64,000 nucleotides of DNA, from positions 372,001 to 436,000 of the forward strand of contig NZ_SHMH01000003.1 of the NCBI RefSeq assembly GCF_004283755.1, read 5' to 3'. Made by a program: the position numbers and the translations under genes. Positions 55,212-63,451 of this stretch are shown in pieces (the first letter of the stretch is position 1; each line of letters starts with the position of its first letter). The notes under the pieces were generated by a model, which worked only from the letters and a program-made list of their open reading frames with translations, was not told the DNA's origin and ran no database searches. This DNA is from Pseudoxanthomonas winnipegensis. Its GTDB lineage: Bacteria; Pseudomonadota; Gammaproteobacteria; Xanthomonadales; Xanthomonadaceae.

Positions 55212-56791
55212 TGCTGCACACCTTGCGCGCCCGCCGCGGCCTGGCCGTGGCCCCGCATCATCTGGCCGCGCAGGCCGGTCGCGACGTGCTGCGCGATGGC
55301 GGCACCGCGGTGGAGGCCTGCGTGGCCATCGCCGCGACGCTGGCCGTGGTGTATCCGCACATGACCGGAATCGGCGGCGATGGCTTCTGGCTGATCCGCG
55401 AACCCGACGGCCGCGTGCATGCCATCGATGCCTGCGGCCGCAGCGCGCAGGCGGCGACGCTGGATTTCTACGCGGGCCTGTCGGCCATCCCGTGGCGCGG
55501 GCCGGGCGCGGCCACCACCGTGGCCGGCACCGTCTCGGGCTGGGCGCAGGCGCTGACGGGGCAGGGCAACCGCCTGCCGCTGGCGCGCCTGCTCGAAGAT
55601 GCGATCCATCACGCCCGGGCCGGCGTGCCGGTCACGGCGGGCGGGGCGCAGATCGCCGCGGGCAAGGGCGCGGAGCTGCGCGTCCAGCCCGGCGCCTGGG
55701 CCGCCACGTTCGAACCCGACGGCGAGCCCCTGCGCGAAGGCGAACTGCTGCGCCAGCCCGCGCTGGCCGCGACCCTGCAGCGCATGGCTGATGCCGGCCT
55801 GGACGACTACTACCGCGGCGAACTGGCGCGCAGCATCGCCGCGGACCTGGCCGCACTGGGCAGCCCGCTCGCGATGGCCGACTTGCTGTCGCATCGCGCG
55901 CAGGCCAGCACGCCGCTGCACGTGCGCGTGCGCGACGCCATGCTCTACAACCACGCCCCGCCGACGCAGGGGCTGGCCTCGCTGCTGATCCTGGCGCTGT
56001 TCGACCGGCTGGAAGTCGCGCAGGGCGAGAGCTTCGCTCACCTGCACGGGCTGGTGGAGGCGACCAAGCAGGCCTTCCTGGTGCGCGATGCGCACGTCGG
56101 CGACCCGGACTGGATGACGCTGGACGCGCAGGCGCTGCTGGACGATGCGGCCGCGCTCGATGCGATGGCCGCGCGCATCGATCCCGTCCAGGCGCTGCCC
56201 TGGCCGCAGCCCTCGCAGGCCGGGGACACCTGCTGGTTCGGCGCGCTCGATGCGCGCGGCCAGGCGGTCAGCTGCATCCAGTCGACCTATTTCGAATTCG
56301 GCTCAGGGCTGGTGCTGCCGGGCAGCGGCATCACCTGGCAGAACCGCGGCTGCAGCTTCCGCCTGGCCAGCGATGGCTGGAATGCGCTCAGGCCCGGTCG
56401 CAAGCCCTTCCACACCCTCAATCCCGCGCTGGCGGTGTTCGACGATGGCAGCGTCATGAGTTACGGGACCATGGGCGGCGAAGGCCAGCCGCAGACCCAG
56501 GCGGCGGTGTTCACTCGCTACGCGCGCTTCGGCATGCCGCTGCAGCAGGCGGTCAGCGCGCCGCGCTGGCTGCTGGGTCGCACCTGGGGCGAGGACAGCA
56601 CGTCGCTGAAGCTGGAGGATCGTTTCGACCCGGCGTTGATCGACGCGCTGCGCGCGGCCGGGCATGCGGTCGAACTGCTGCCGGCCTACACCTCGGTGAT
56701 GGGCCATGCCGGCGCGCTGGTGCGCGAGGCCGACGGGACCTTGAGTGGCGCGGTCGATCCGCGCAGCGACGGGGTGGTGGCCGGATGGTGA
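55211..56791 (+). CDS. hpxW: Gamma-glutamyltransferase-like Ntn hydrolase (HpxW, oxamate amidohydrolase)
   Basis: HpxW of Klebsiella is a self-cleaving Ntn hydrolase that hydrolyses oxamate to oxalate and ammonia. This 526-aa protein has the GGT fold: AAQAGRDVLRDGGTAVEACV, PHMTGIGGDGFWLI, and the nucleophile Thr340 at GDTCWFGALDARG where autocleavage would give large and small subunits. The C-terminal TMGGEGQPQTQAAVF is also typical. No signal peptide is present, unlike periplasmic glutathione-degrading GGTs, in keeping with a cytoplasmic catabolic role. Overlaps the amidase by 1 nt and the nucleoside hydrolase by 7 nt. Confidence 0.85.
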   Translation: MLHTLRARRGLAVAPHHLAAQAGRDVLRDGGTAVEACVAIAATLAVVYPHMTGIGGDGFWLIREPDGRVHAIDACGRSAQAATLDFYAGLSAIPWRGPGAATTVAGTVSGWAQALTGQGNRLPLARLLEDAIHHARAGVPVTAGGAQIAAGKGAELRVQPGAWAATFEPDGEPLREGELLRQPALAATLQRMADAGLDDYYRGELARSIAADLAALGSPLAMADLLSHRAQASTPLHVRVRDAMLYNHAPPTQGLASLLILALFDRLEVAQGESFAHLHGLVEATKQAFLVRDAHVGDPDWMTLDAQALLDDAAALDAMAARIDPVQALPWPQPSQAGDTCWFGALDARGQAVSCIQSTYFEFGSGLVLPGSGITWQNRGCSFRLASDGWNALRPGRKPFHTLNPALAVFDDGSVMSYGTMGGEGQPQTQAAVFTRYARFGMPLQQAVSAPRWLLGRTWGEDSTSLKLEDRFDPALIDALRAAGHAVELLPAYTSVMGHAGALVREADGTLSGAVDPRSDGVVAGW

Positions 56792-57786
56792 GTGCCCTGC
56801 TGCGCGCGCGCTGCGCCCTCGCCATGCTCGCCTGCCTGCTGGTGCCGGCCGCGCGAGCGGCCGAGTCGCAGGCACAGGAAGCGCCGATCCCGGTGATCGT
56901 GGACAACGACTTCGGCACCGATATCGACGACGGCTTCGCCCTGTCGCTGGTGCTGGCCTCGCCGCGCCTGCGGCCGCTGCTGGTGACCACGACCTATGGC
57001 GACACCCGCCTGCGCGCACAGCTGGTGGCGCAGCTGCTGCAGGACACCGGCCATAGCCGGGTGCCGGTCGCCGCCGGCCCCGCGGTCGGCACGCGCGAGG
57101 GCGAGATCGGTCAGGCCGGCTGGCTGCGCGATGCGCACCGGCCGGTGCGCGCCGATGGCGTCGAGGCGATGCTGCGCGTGCTGCGCCAGCGGCCGGCCGG
57201 GCAGGTGACGCTGCTGGCGCTGGGGCCGCTGACCACGGTGCAGGCCGCGCTCAAGCGCGATCCGGTGGCCTTCGCCCGGCTCAAGCGCGTGGTGCTGATG
57301 GGCGGCTCGCTGCGACGCGGCTATGGGCCTGTGGCGGGCACCAACAGCGACACGCCCAGCGCCGAATACAACATCAAGCTGGCCCCGCAGGCGCTGCGCG
57401 AGCTGCTGGCCAGCGGCCTGCCGGTGGAGGTGCAGCCGCTGGATTCGACCGAGATCGCGCTGCCCGCCGATTTGCAGGCGCGCATCTTCGCCGCGCCCAC
57501 GTCTTACGCCGGGCCACTGTCCAAACTCTATGCGCTGTGGGCCGCGCGCAGCCCCTGGGGCACGACGCCGACGCTGTTCGACGTGGTGCCCGTGGCGCGC
57601 CTGCTGGACCCGGCGGTGTGCACGCCGGTGCCCCTGCACATCACCGTGGACGACGACGGCATGACCCGCGAAGGGCAGGGCGAGCCCAATGCCAGCGCCT
57701 GTCTGGACGTGGACAAGGCGCGCGTGCTGGCGTTGGTGGCCAGCACCCTGGCGCCGGCGGCCAAGGCCGCGCAGGTGCAGCCGTGA
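56785..57786 (+). CDS. Exported inosine/uridine-preferring nucleoside hydrolase
   Basis: The 333-aa protein has the calcium-binding motif DNDFGTDIDDGFAL near the N-terminus, LLALGPLTTVQAALK, VVLMGGS, and the late Asp in LFDVVPVARLL. It begins with a clear signal peptide (RARCALAMLACLLVPAARA), so nucleosides would be split outside the cytoplasm and the bases imported, perhaps by the NCS2 permease at 46-47 kb. The purine substrate is inferred from the cluster. It overlaps hpxW by 7 nt and the next gene by GTGA. Confidence 0.88.
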   Translation: MVSALLRARCALAMLACLLVPAARAAESQAQEAPIPVIVDNDFGTDIDDGFALSLVLASPRLRPLLVTTTYGDTRLRAQLVAQLLQDTGHSRVPVAAGPAVGTREGEIGQAGWLRDAHRPVRADGVEAMLRVLRQRPAGQVTLLALGPLTTVQAALKRDPVAFARLKRVVLMGGSLRRGYGPVAGTNSDTPSAEYNIKLAPQALRELLASGLPVEVQPLDSTEIALPADLQARIFAAPTSYAGPLSKLYALWAARSPWGTTPTLFDVVPVARLLDPAVCTPVPLHITVDDDGMTREGQGEPNASACLDVDKARVLALVASTLAPAAKAAQVQP

Positions 57787-59048
57787 ATGCCCCGTCGCTG
57801 CATCGCGCCGCCGGCGAGCGCGCCATCGCCCGCTGCGATGCGCTGGGCGTGGCGCCGTACAGCGATGCGGACAGCGGCCTGTATCGCGCCTGGCTCACGC
57901 CGGCGCATCGCGCCGCGCAAGCGGCGGTGGCCGAGTGGATGGGCCAGGCCGGCATGGCCACGCGCCTGGACGCGGCCAGCAACCTGATCGGTCGCTACGA
58001 AGGCGAGCACCGCGATGCGCCGGCGCTGCTGATCGGCAGCCACCTGGACAGCGTGCGCGACGCCGGCCGCTACGACGGCCCGCTGGGCATCATGCTCGGC
58101 ATCGAATGCGTGGCCGCGCTGCACGCGCGCGGCGAGCGCATGCCGTTCGCCATCGAGGTGATCGCCTTCGGCGACGAGGAAGGTTCGCGCTTCCCGGCTT
58201 CGATGTTCACCAGCCGCGCAGTGGCCGGCACGCTGGCGCCCGGCGCCCTCGACGGCGTGGTCGATGCGGCCGGCGTGTCGGTGGCGCAGGCGCTGGCCGG
58301 ATGGGGCCTGGAGGCGGCGCAGTTCCATCAGGCCGCACGTCGCCCCGACGAAGTCATCGGCTACCTGGAAGCGCATATCGAACAAGGCCCGGTGCTGGAG
58401 GCCGAGGGCCTGGCGCTGGGCGTGGTCACCGGCATCGCCGCGCAGCTGCGCTTCGAGGTCAGCGTGCGCGGGCGTGCCGGCCACGCCGGCACCAGCCCGA
58501 TGCCGCTGCGCGCCGATGCGCTCACCGCCGCCGCCGACTGCGTGCTGGCGGTCGAGGCCGTCGCCCGCGAGGCGGCGAGCGACCTGGTCGCCACCGTGGG
58601 CCGCATGCAGGTGCTGCCGGGCGCGACCAATGTGATTCCCGGCCGGGTGAGCTTCTCGCTGGATGTGCGCGCCGGCGACAACGCACGGCGCGACGCCGGT
58701 GCGGCGCAGATCCTGCGCCGCTTCGAGGCCATCGCCGCCGCGCGCGGCGTGCAGGTCGAGGCAGTGCAGGTGCAGGACCTGGCCGCCAGCCCGTGCGACA
58801 CGCACCTGGTCGAGCTGCTGGCCCAGGCCATGGAGACGCAGGACATCGCGCCGCGCCGGCTGGTCTCCGGCGCCGGCCACGATGCGATGGTGATGCGCGC
58901 GCTGTGCCCGACGGCGATGCTGTTCGTGCGCTGCGACGGCGGCATCTCGCACAACCCGGCCGAGCGCGCCAGCGCGGCCGACGCCGGCCTGGCCGTGGCG
59001 GCCATGCTGGATTTCATCGAACGTTTGGGAGCGATACGTGGCAACTGA
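57783..59048 (+). CDS. Allantoate amidohydrolase (M20-type, Zn/Mn)
   Basis: The 421-aa protein is of the AllC/hydantoinase-carbamoylase group: metal ligands in IGSHLDSVRDAGRYDGPLG, the catalytic Glu in FGDEEGSRFP, EAHIEQGPVLEAEGL, the dimer-interface segment GRAGHAGTSPMPLRADAL and the final His in SHNPAER. It would convert allantoate to S-ureidoglycine, carbon dioxide and ammonia, and corresponds to HpxK of Klebsiella. A beta-ureidopropionase function is possible by family, but the neighbours favour allantoate. GTG start overlapping the previous stop; 11-nt overlap with the aminotransferase. Confidence 0.88.
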   Translation: MNAPSLHRAAGERAIARCDALGVAPYSDADSGLYRAWLTPAHRAAQAAVAEWMGQAGMATRLDAASNLIGRYEGEHRDAPALLIGSHLDSVRDAGRYDGPLGIMLGIECVAALHARGERMPFAIEVIAFGDEEGSRFPASMFTSRAVAGTLAPGALDGVVDAAGVSVAQALAGWGLEAAQFHQAARRPDEVIGYLEAHIEQGPVLEAEGLALGVVTGIAAQLRFEVSVRGRAGHAGTSPMPLRADALTAAADCVLAVEAVAREAASDLVATVGRMQVLPGATNVIPGRVSFSLDVRAGDNARRDAGAAQILRRFEAIAAARGVQVEAVQVQDLAASPCDTHLVELLAQAMETQDIAPRRLVSGAGHDAMVMRALCPTAMLFVRCDGGISHNPAERASAADAGLAVAAMLDFIERLGAIRGN

Positions 59049-60279
59049 AGTCTTTGGCGAGATCGATCCGCCGCAGCGCCTGCTGATGGGCCCGGGCCCG
59101 GTCAATGCGCATCCGCGCGTGCTGCGCGCCATGTCGGCCGACCTGCTGGGGCAGTTCGACCCCGAAATGACCGCCTACATGAACGAGGTCATGGCGCTTT
59201 ATCGCCCGATCTTCGGCACCGATAACCGGTGGACCTTCCTGGTCGACGGCACCGCGCGCGCCGGCATCGAGGCCGCGCTGGTGTCGCTGGTGGCGCCGGG
59301 CGAGACGGTGCTGGTGGTCAACTTCGGCCGCTTCGGCCTGCTGCTGACCGAGATCCTCGGCCGCATCGGCGCCAGGATCGAGACCGTCGAGGCCCCGTGG
59401 GGCCAGGTGGTGCCGCTGGACGCCATCGAGGACGCGCTCAAGCGCGTGCGCCCGACGCTGGTGGCGACCATCCACGGCGACACCTCCACCACCATGGCGC
59501 AGCCGCTGGAAGGCTTCGGCGCGCTGTGCCGGCGCTACGGCGCGCTGTCGTACGTGGATGCCACGGCCACCATCGGCGGCATGGAACTGGCCGCCGACCG
59601 CTGGCAGGTGGACATCGTCACCGGCGGGCTGCAGAAGTGCCTGGGCGGGCCGTCGGGTTCGGCGCCGATCACCGTCTCCGAGGCGGCGGCCGAGCGCATC
59701 TTCGCCCGCCGCCATGTCGAGCGCGGCATCGCGCGCGAGGACATCGACGATGGCGACGGCCCGCGCATCGGTTCCAACTACTTCGACCTGGCCATGGTCA
59801 TGGACTACTGGTCGGACAAGCGCCTGAACCACCACACCGAAGCCACCACCATGCTCTACGGCGCCCGCGAATGCGCGCGCATCGCGCTGCAGGAAGGCCT
59901 GGCGCGGCGCTACGCGCGCCATCGCGCCGCCGGCCGCGCCGTGACCGCCGGCGCGCGCGCGCTGGGGCTGGGGGTGTTCGGTGATGACGCCCACCGCATG
60001 AGCAACGTCACCGGCCTGGTGATCCCCGCCGGCGTCGATGGCGAGGCGGTGCGCCGCGCCATGCGCGAGGACTTCGAGATCGAGATCGGCACCGCCTTCG
60101 GCCCGCTGCAGGGCAAGGTCTGGCGCATCGGCGCGATGGGCTACAACGCGGCCAAGCACAAGGTGCTGATCACGCTGGGCGCGCTGGAGACCGTGCTGCG
60201 CCTGCAGGGCTTCGCCTGCACGCCCGGCGCCGCCATCGACGCCGCGCTGGCCGCGTGGAATGCGGAAGTGGCCGCATGA
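59038..60279 (+). CDS. (S)-ureidoglycine--glyoxylate aminotransferase (PucG/HpxJ-like)
   Basis: The 413-aa fold-type I PLP enzyme starts near LLMGPGPVNAHPRVLRAM and has PLP Lys200 in GGLQKCLGGPSG, preceded by YVDATATIGGMEL. SNYFDLAMVMDYW and RLNHHTEATTMLYGA fit the ureidoglycine enzymes rather than plain serine-glyoxylate aminotransferases. It would transfer the amino group of ureidoglycine to glyoxylate, giving oxalurate and glycine, which creates the need for the HpxW/X/Y/Z branch encoded around it. GTG start overlapping the previous gene by 11 nt. Confidence 0.88.
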   Translation: MATEVFGEIDPPQRLLMGPGPVNAHPRVLRAMSADLLGQFDPEMTAYMNEVMALYRPIFGTDNRWTFLVDGTARAGIEAALVSLVAPGETVLVVNFGRFGLLLTEILGRIGARIETVEAPWGQVVPLDAIEDALKRVRPTLVATIHGDTSTTMAQPLEGFGALCRRYGALSYVDATATIGGMELAADRWQVDIVTGGLQKCLGGPSGSAPITVSEAAAERIFARRHVERGIAREDIDDGDGPRIGSNYFDLAMVMDYWSDKRLNHHTEATTMLYGARECARIALQEGLARRYARHRAAGRAVTAGARALGLGVFGDDAHRMSNVTGLVIPAGVDGEAVRRAMREDFEIEIGTAFGPLQGKVWRIGAMGYNAAKHKVLITLGALETVLRLQGFACTPGAAIDAALAAWNAEVAA

Positions 60280-60674
60280 GCGCAGGCGGCGAGCCGACGC
60301 TCAACGACCCGGCCGTGGTGGCCGAGGTGCGCGCGGCCTTCGAGGCCTACGAACGGGCGCTGATGACCGACGACATCGCCACGCTCGATCGCCTGTTCCA
60401 TGCCGCGCCCAGCACGGTGCGCTACGGCGTGGGCGAGGTGCTGTACGGCATCGAGGAGATCCGCGCGTTCCGCATCGGCCGCGGCGGCTCGCCGCAGCGC
60501 CGGCTGGGGCGGGTGGAGATCGCCACCTTCGGCGCCGACTTCGCCACGGCCAATGCGGAGTTCTACCGCGAAGGCGCCGCCCGGCGCGGCCGCCAGAGCC
60601 AGAGCTGGGTGCGCTTCGCCGACGGCTGGAAGGTCGTCGCGGCGCATGTCTCGCTGGAGGGCACGCACGCGTGA
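60276..60674 (+). CDS. hpxZ: Oxalurate catabolism protein HpxZ (DUF3225, NTF2-like fold)
   Basis: The 132-aa protein matches HpxZ: LNDPAVVAEVRAAFEAYERA, ALMTDDIATLDRLFH, RYGVGEVLYGIEEIRAFR, and QSQSWVRFADGWKVVAAHVS. HpxZ is encoded with HpxW, X and Y in Klebsiella and is needed for oxalurate use; its biochemical step is not firmly settled. Here it is detached from hpxY/W by three genes but still in the same overlapping unit (ATGA with the aminotransferase, GTGA with the flavoprotein). Confidence 0.9.
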   Translation: MSAGGEPTLNDPAVVAEVRAAFEAYERALMTDDIATLDRLFHAAPSTVRYGVGEVLYGIEEIRAFRIGRGGSPQRRLGRVEIATFGADFATANAEFYREGAARRGRQSQSWVRFADGWKVVAAHVSLEGTHA

Positions 60675-62092
60675 GCCTGGCCGATCTGGAAACCCGCGTG
60701 GCCCACGACCTGGCCTGCTTGGACCACGGCAAGCCGGACTGGACGCGGCCGCGCACGCACGACCAGGGCCATGTGTTCGATGTGGTGATCGTCGGCGGCG
60801 GGCAGAGCGGGCTGGGCGCGGCCTTCGCGCTGCTGCGCGAGCGGGTCTCCAACCTGCTGGTGGTCGACGAATGCCCGGAAGGGCGCGAGGGCCCCTGGCT
60901 CAGCTATGCGCGCATGGTCACGCTGCGCACGCCCAAGCAGATCACCTCGATCGACTTGGGGCTCCCCTCGCTGACCTTCCGCGCCTGGTGGGAGGCCCAG
61001 CACGGCGCGGCAGGCTGGGAGGCGCTGGACAAGATCCCGCGCGAGGACTGGATGGCCTACCTGCGCTGGTACCGCGGCGTGCTGCGCCTGCCGGTGCGCA
61101 ACGACACGCGCCTGGTCCAACTCGAACCTCTGCCGGAGCAGGGCCTGCATCGCCTGCACCTGCACGACGGCGGCACCCTGCTGGCGCGCAAGGTGATCCT
61201 GGCCACCGGCATCCAGGGCGGCGGCCAGTGGGTGGTGCCCAAGTTCGTCTCCGACCACCTGCCGCCCACGCGCTATGCGCACACCTCCGGGCCGCTGGAC
61301 TACGCCGCGCTGGCCGGCAAGTGCATCGCCATCCTCGGCGGCGGCGCGTCGGCGTTCGACAACGCGCAGTACGCGCTGCAGCGCGGGGTGCGCGAGGCGC
61401 ATGTGTTCGTGCGTCGCGCGCAGCTGCCGCGGGTCAATCCGATCCGGCACATGGAGCAGGCCGGCATCATCGCGCGCTTTCCGGCGCTGCCCGATGCCGA
61501 CAAGTACGCGCTGATGGCCAGCTTCTTCGCCCGCAACCAGCCGCCAACCAACGACACCTTCGCCCGCGCGGTGGCCATGCCGGGCTTCCACCTGCATCTG
61601 GGCGCGCCGTGGCTGTCGGTGGCCGAGCGCGATGGCCAGGCGGTGGTGACCACGCCGCAGGGCGCGCAGGCCTTCGATTTCCTCGCCATCGCCACCGGCC
61701 TGGTGACCGATCCGGACCTGCGCCCCGAACTGGCCGCGCTGGCACCGGCCATCGCGCGCTGGCGCGATCGCTACGTGCCGCCGGCCGGCGCCGCCAACCC
61801 GCTGCTGGACGCACATCCCTACCTGGGCCCGGGCTTCGAACTGCAGCCGCGCACGGGCGAGGACGCGGCCAGGCTGCACGGCCTGTTTGCGTTCAACTAC
61901 TCGGCGCTGATCAACCTGGGGCTGTCGGCCGCCGCACTGTCGGGCCTGAAGTACGCGCTGCCGCGCCTGGCGCAGGCGGTGGCCAATCAGCTCTTCGTCG
62001 ATGACCGCGCCGCGGTGGTGCGCGACTTCCTGGCCTTCGACGAGGAGGAATTCACCGGCCAGTGGCCGCTGCCGCAGGAGTCCGCCGCATGA
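60671..62092 (+). CDS. FAD/NAD(P)H-dependent monooxygenase-like protein, candidate urate hydroxylase
   Basis: The 473-aa protein has an N-terminal FAD-binding motif VVIVGGGQSGLGAAFAL (about 36-52) and a second nucleotide motif CIAILGGGASAFDNAQYAL (about 218-236), as in FMO/Baeyer-Villiger and N-hydroxylating monooxygenases. It has no membrane segment or signal. It differs in family from HpxO, the Klebsiella FAD urate hydroxylase, which belongs to the PHBH group with a single Rossmann domain. Being directly upstream of HIU hydrolase, in a cluster without any other urate oxidase, it is the best candidate for making 5-hydroxyisourate. Function is inferred only from context. Confidence 0.72.
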   Translation: MSLADLETRVAHDLACLDHGKPDWTRPRTHDQGHVFDVVIVGGGQSGLGAAFALLRERVSNLLVVDECPEGREGPWLSYARMVTLRTPKQITSIDLGLPSLTFRAWWEAQHGAAGWEALDKIPREDWMAYLRWYRGVLRLPVRNDTRLVQLEPLPEQGLHRLHLHDGGTLLARKVILATGIQGGGQWVVPKFVSDHLPPTRYAHTSGPLDYAALAGKCIAILGGGASAFDNAQYALQRGVREAHVFVRRAQLPRVNPIRHMEQAGIIARFPALPDADKYALMASFFARNQPPTNDTFARAVAMPGFHLHLGAPWLSVAERDGQAVVTTPQGAQAFDFLAIATGLVTDPDLRPELAALAPAIARWRDRYVPPAGAANPLLDAHPYLGPGFELQPRTGEDAARLHGLFAFNYSALINLGLSAAALSGLKYALPRLAQAVANQLFVDDRAAVVRDFLAFDEEEFTGQWPLPQESAA

Positions 62093-62424
62093 CCACGCTC
62101 TCCACCCACGTGCTGGACACCAGCCGCGGCGGCCCGGCCACGGGCGTGGCGGTGCAGCTGTTCGACGCCGACGGCGCGCTGCGCTGGCAGGGCGTCACCG
62201 ATGCCGACGGGCGCTGCCCGACGCTGCGCGAACAAGCGCTGGAAGCCGGGCGCTATCGGCTGGTGTTCGCGGTCGCGGCGTACTTCCGCGCGGCCGGTGT
62301 GGCGCTGCCGGAGCCGCCGTTCCTGGACGCGATTCCGCTGGATTTCGGCATCGCGGGGCAGGGGCATTACCACGTGCCGCTGCTGGTCTCGCCGTTCGGC
62401 TATTCGACCTATCGCGGCAGCTGA
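62089..62424 (+). CDS. 5-hydroxyisourate hydrolase (transthyretin-related)
   Basis: The 111-aa protein has the start LSTHVLDTSRGGPATGV with catalytic His, the Arg-containing mid segment, FFPEPPF-type region ALPEPPFLDAIPLDF, and the diagnostic C-terminal YRGS. It hydrolyses HIU to OHCU, the substrate of UraD encoded at 42.3 kb. It overlaps the flavoprotein gene by ATGA. Corresponds to HpxT/PucM/UraH. Confidence 0.96.
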   Translation: MTTLSTHVLDTSRGGPATGVAVQLFDADGALRWQGVTDADGRCPTLREQALEAGRYRLVFAVAAYFRAAGVALPEPPFLDAIPLDFGIAGQGHYHVPLLVSPFGYSTYRGS

Positions 62425-62502
62425 GCGGCGCGACGCGGCTACACTGACCGCCCGCGTCCGGCGTTGCGCACGGCGCTTTGCCCGTTCGCTTCCGGTCCAC
62501 GC

Positions 62503-63012
62503 ATGCCCAGCCTGCACGAAGTCTCCCCGCTGATCGCCTGGATGGTCTCGGCCACGGGGCTGCTGGCCGCGGCGCTGCTGGTCTGGTTCGGTCTGCGCTG
62601 GCGGCGCGGCCGCCGCACCTGGGGCCTGCCGCTGATCGCCGCGCTGCTGGTGCTGGCCGCTTCGCTGGGCCTGACGCTGGCCTCGCGCGCCGCGCAGGAC
62701 AAGGCCGAGCGAGCGCAGGCCATGGCCCGTCCGCTGTCGCCGCAGGAGCAGGCGGTGTGGAGCATCGTGCAGACCCGCTGCCAGGCCTGCCATTCCGACC
62801 ACGCCACGATCATGCCCTGGGCCGCCTACGGCCTGAGCCTGGACGACATGGGCGATGTCGAGCGCAACGCCGCCGCCATCCAGCTTCAGGTGGTCCAACT
62901 GCAGGCCATGCCGATGCGCAACACCACGCAGATGACGCCGCAGGAGCGCGAGGTCATCGCGCGCTGGTACGCCGAGCGCGCAACGTCAGCGCACGGCACA
63001 AAAGGCGACTAA
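62503..63012 (+). CDS. Membrane-anchored cytochrome c resembling the C-terminal domain of urate oxidase PuuD
   Basis: The 169-aa protein has two membrane segments (about 9-29 and 40-60) and a cytochrome c domain with CQACH (93-97) and a likely Met ligand in QAMPMRNTTQMT. The stretch VQLQAMPMRNTTQMTPQERE closely resembles the cytochrome domain that normally ends PuuD, an integral-membrane urate oxidase of about 400 residues. The large N-terminal membrane catalytic domain (DUF989) is absent, and nothing like it occurs upstream. It lies 78 bp after the HIU hydrolase gene and probably ends the cluster. Either it is a dedicated electron acceptor for another urate-oxidising protein or half of a split PuuD. 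Confidence 0.82.
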   Translation: MPSLHEVSPLIAWMVSATGLLAAALLVWFGLRWRRGRRTWGLPLIAALLVLAASLGLTLASRAAQDKAERAQAMARPLSPQEQAVWSIVQTRCQACHSDHATIMPWAAYGLSLDDMGDVERNAAAIQLQVVQLQAMPMRNTTQMTPQEREVIARWYAERATSAHGTKGD

Positions 63013-63022
63013 GCCCCGAACA

Positions 63023-63106
63023 CGTCATTCCCGCGAACGCGGGAATCCAGTGACTCTCGCACAAAGCGCCAAAAGGCGCTGGGTTCCCGCGTTCGCGGGA
63101 ACGACG
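63023..63106. repeat. Two dispersed palindromes after the cytochrome gene
   Basis: GTCATTCCCGCGAACGCGGGAATCC (63024-63048) and TTCCCGCGTTCGCGGGAA (63084-63101) belong to the family found near 2.2, 4.9 and 10-10.5 kb. They could terminate or stabilise the cluster transcript. Confidence 0.8.
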
Positions 63107-63187
63107 GTAGGAGGATTGCCGCGGTCTTCAGCAACCCACGATTCCGCGTCCAATCCCCGCAGCGAAGAGCCCCCCCCCTCCGCTCCA

Positions 63188-63269
63188 ATCCCGATTCCCG
63201 ATTCCCGAATCCCGAATCCCGAATCCCGAATCCCGAATCCCGAATCCCGAATCCCGAATCCCGAATCCC
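63188..63269. repeat. Heptanucleotide array (GAATCCC)n, about 11 copies
   Basis: The array begins with two GATTCCC units and continues with perfect GAATCCC units. It lies between the cytochrome gene and the terminator of the leftward phosphatase gene. The 63013-63451 gap contains only these repeats and that terminator as far as I can see. Confidence 0.95.
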
Positions 63270-63270
63270 A

Positions 63271-63298
63271 AAAACACCAAACGCCCCAAACGGGGCGT
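63271..63298 (-). terminator. Rho-independent terminator of the mtnC-like gene
   Basis: Read leftward, ACGCCCC-GTTT-GGGGCGT is followed by TTGGTGTTTTT. It lies about 150 bp after the gene's stop codon. Confidence 0.75.
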
Positions 63299-63451
63299 CC
63301 TGAAACGGTCGGCTGGCTGGCGAAAGCGGGCGGGCGGTGACCGGTGCACGTCGTCGCTGGCGGGAGCGGGCTGACGGCGTGGACGGAAGTCTAGCCAGCG
63401 CGTAAAAGCGATGGCGAAATGCGAATCGTTCTTGAAAAGCGAGGGGCCCGC

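Noticed and set aside
63188..63269. Possible CRISPR or iteron origin
   Set aside because: The unit is only 7 bp, without spacers and without a replication gene nearby.
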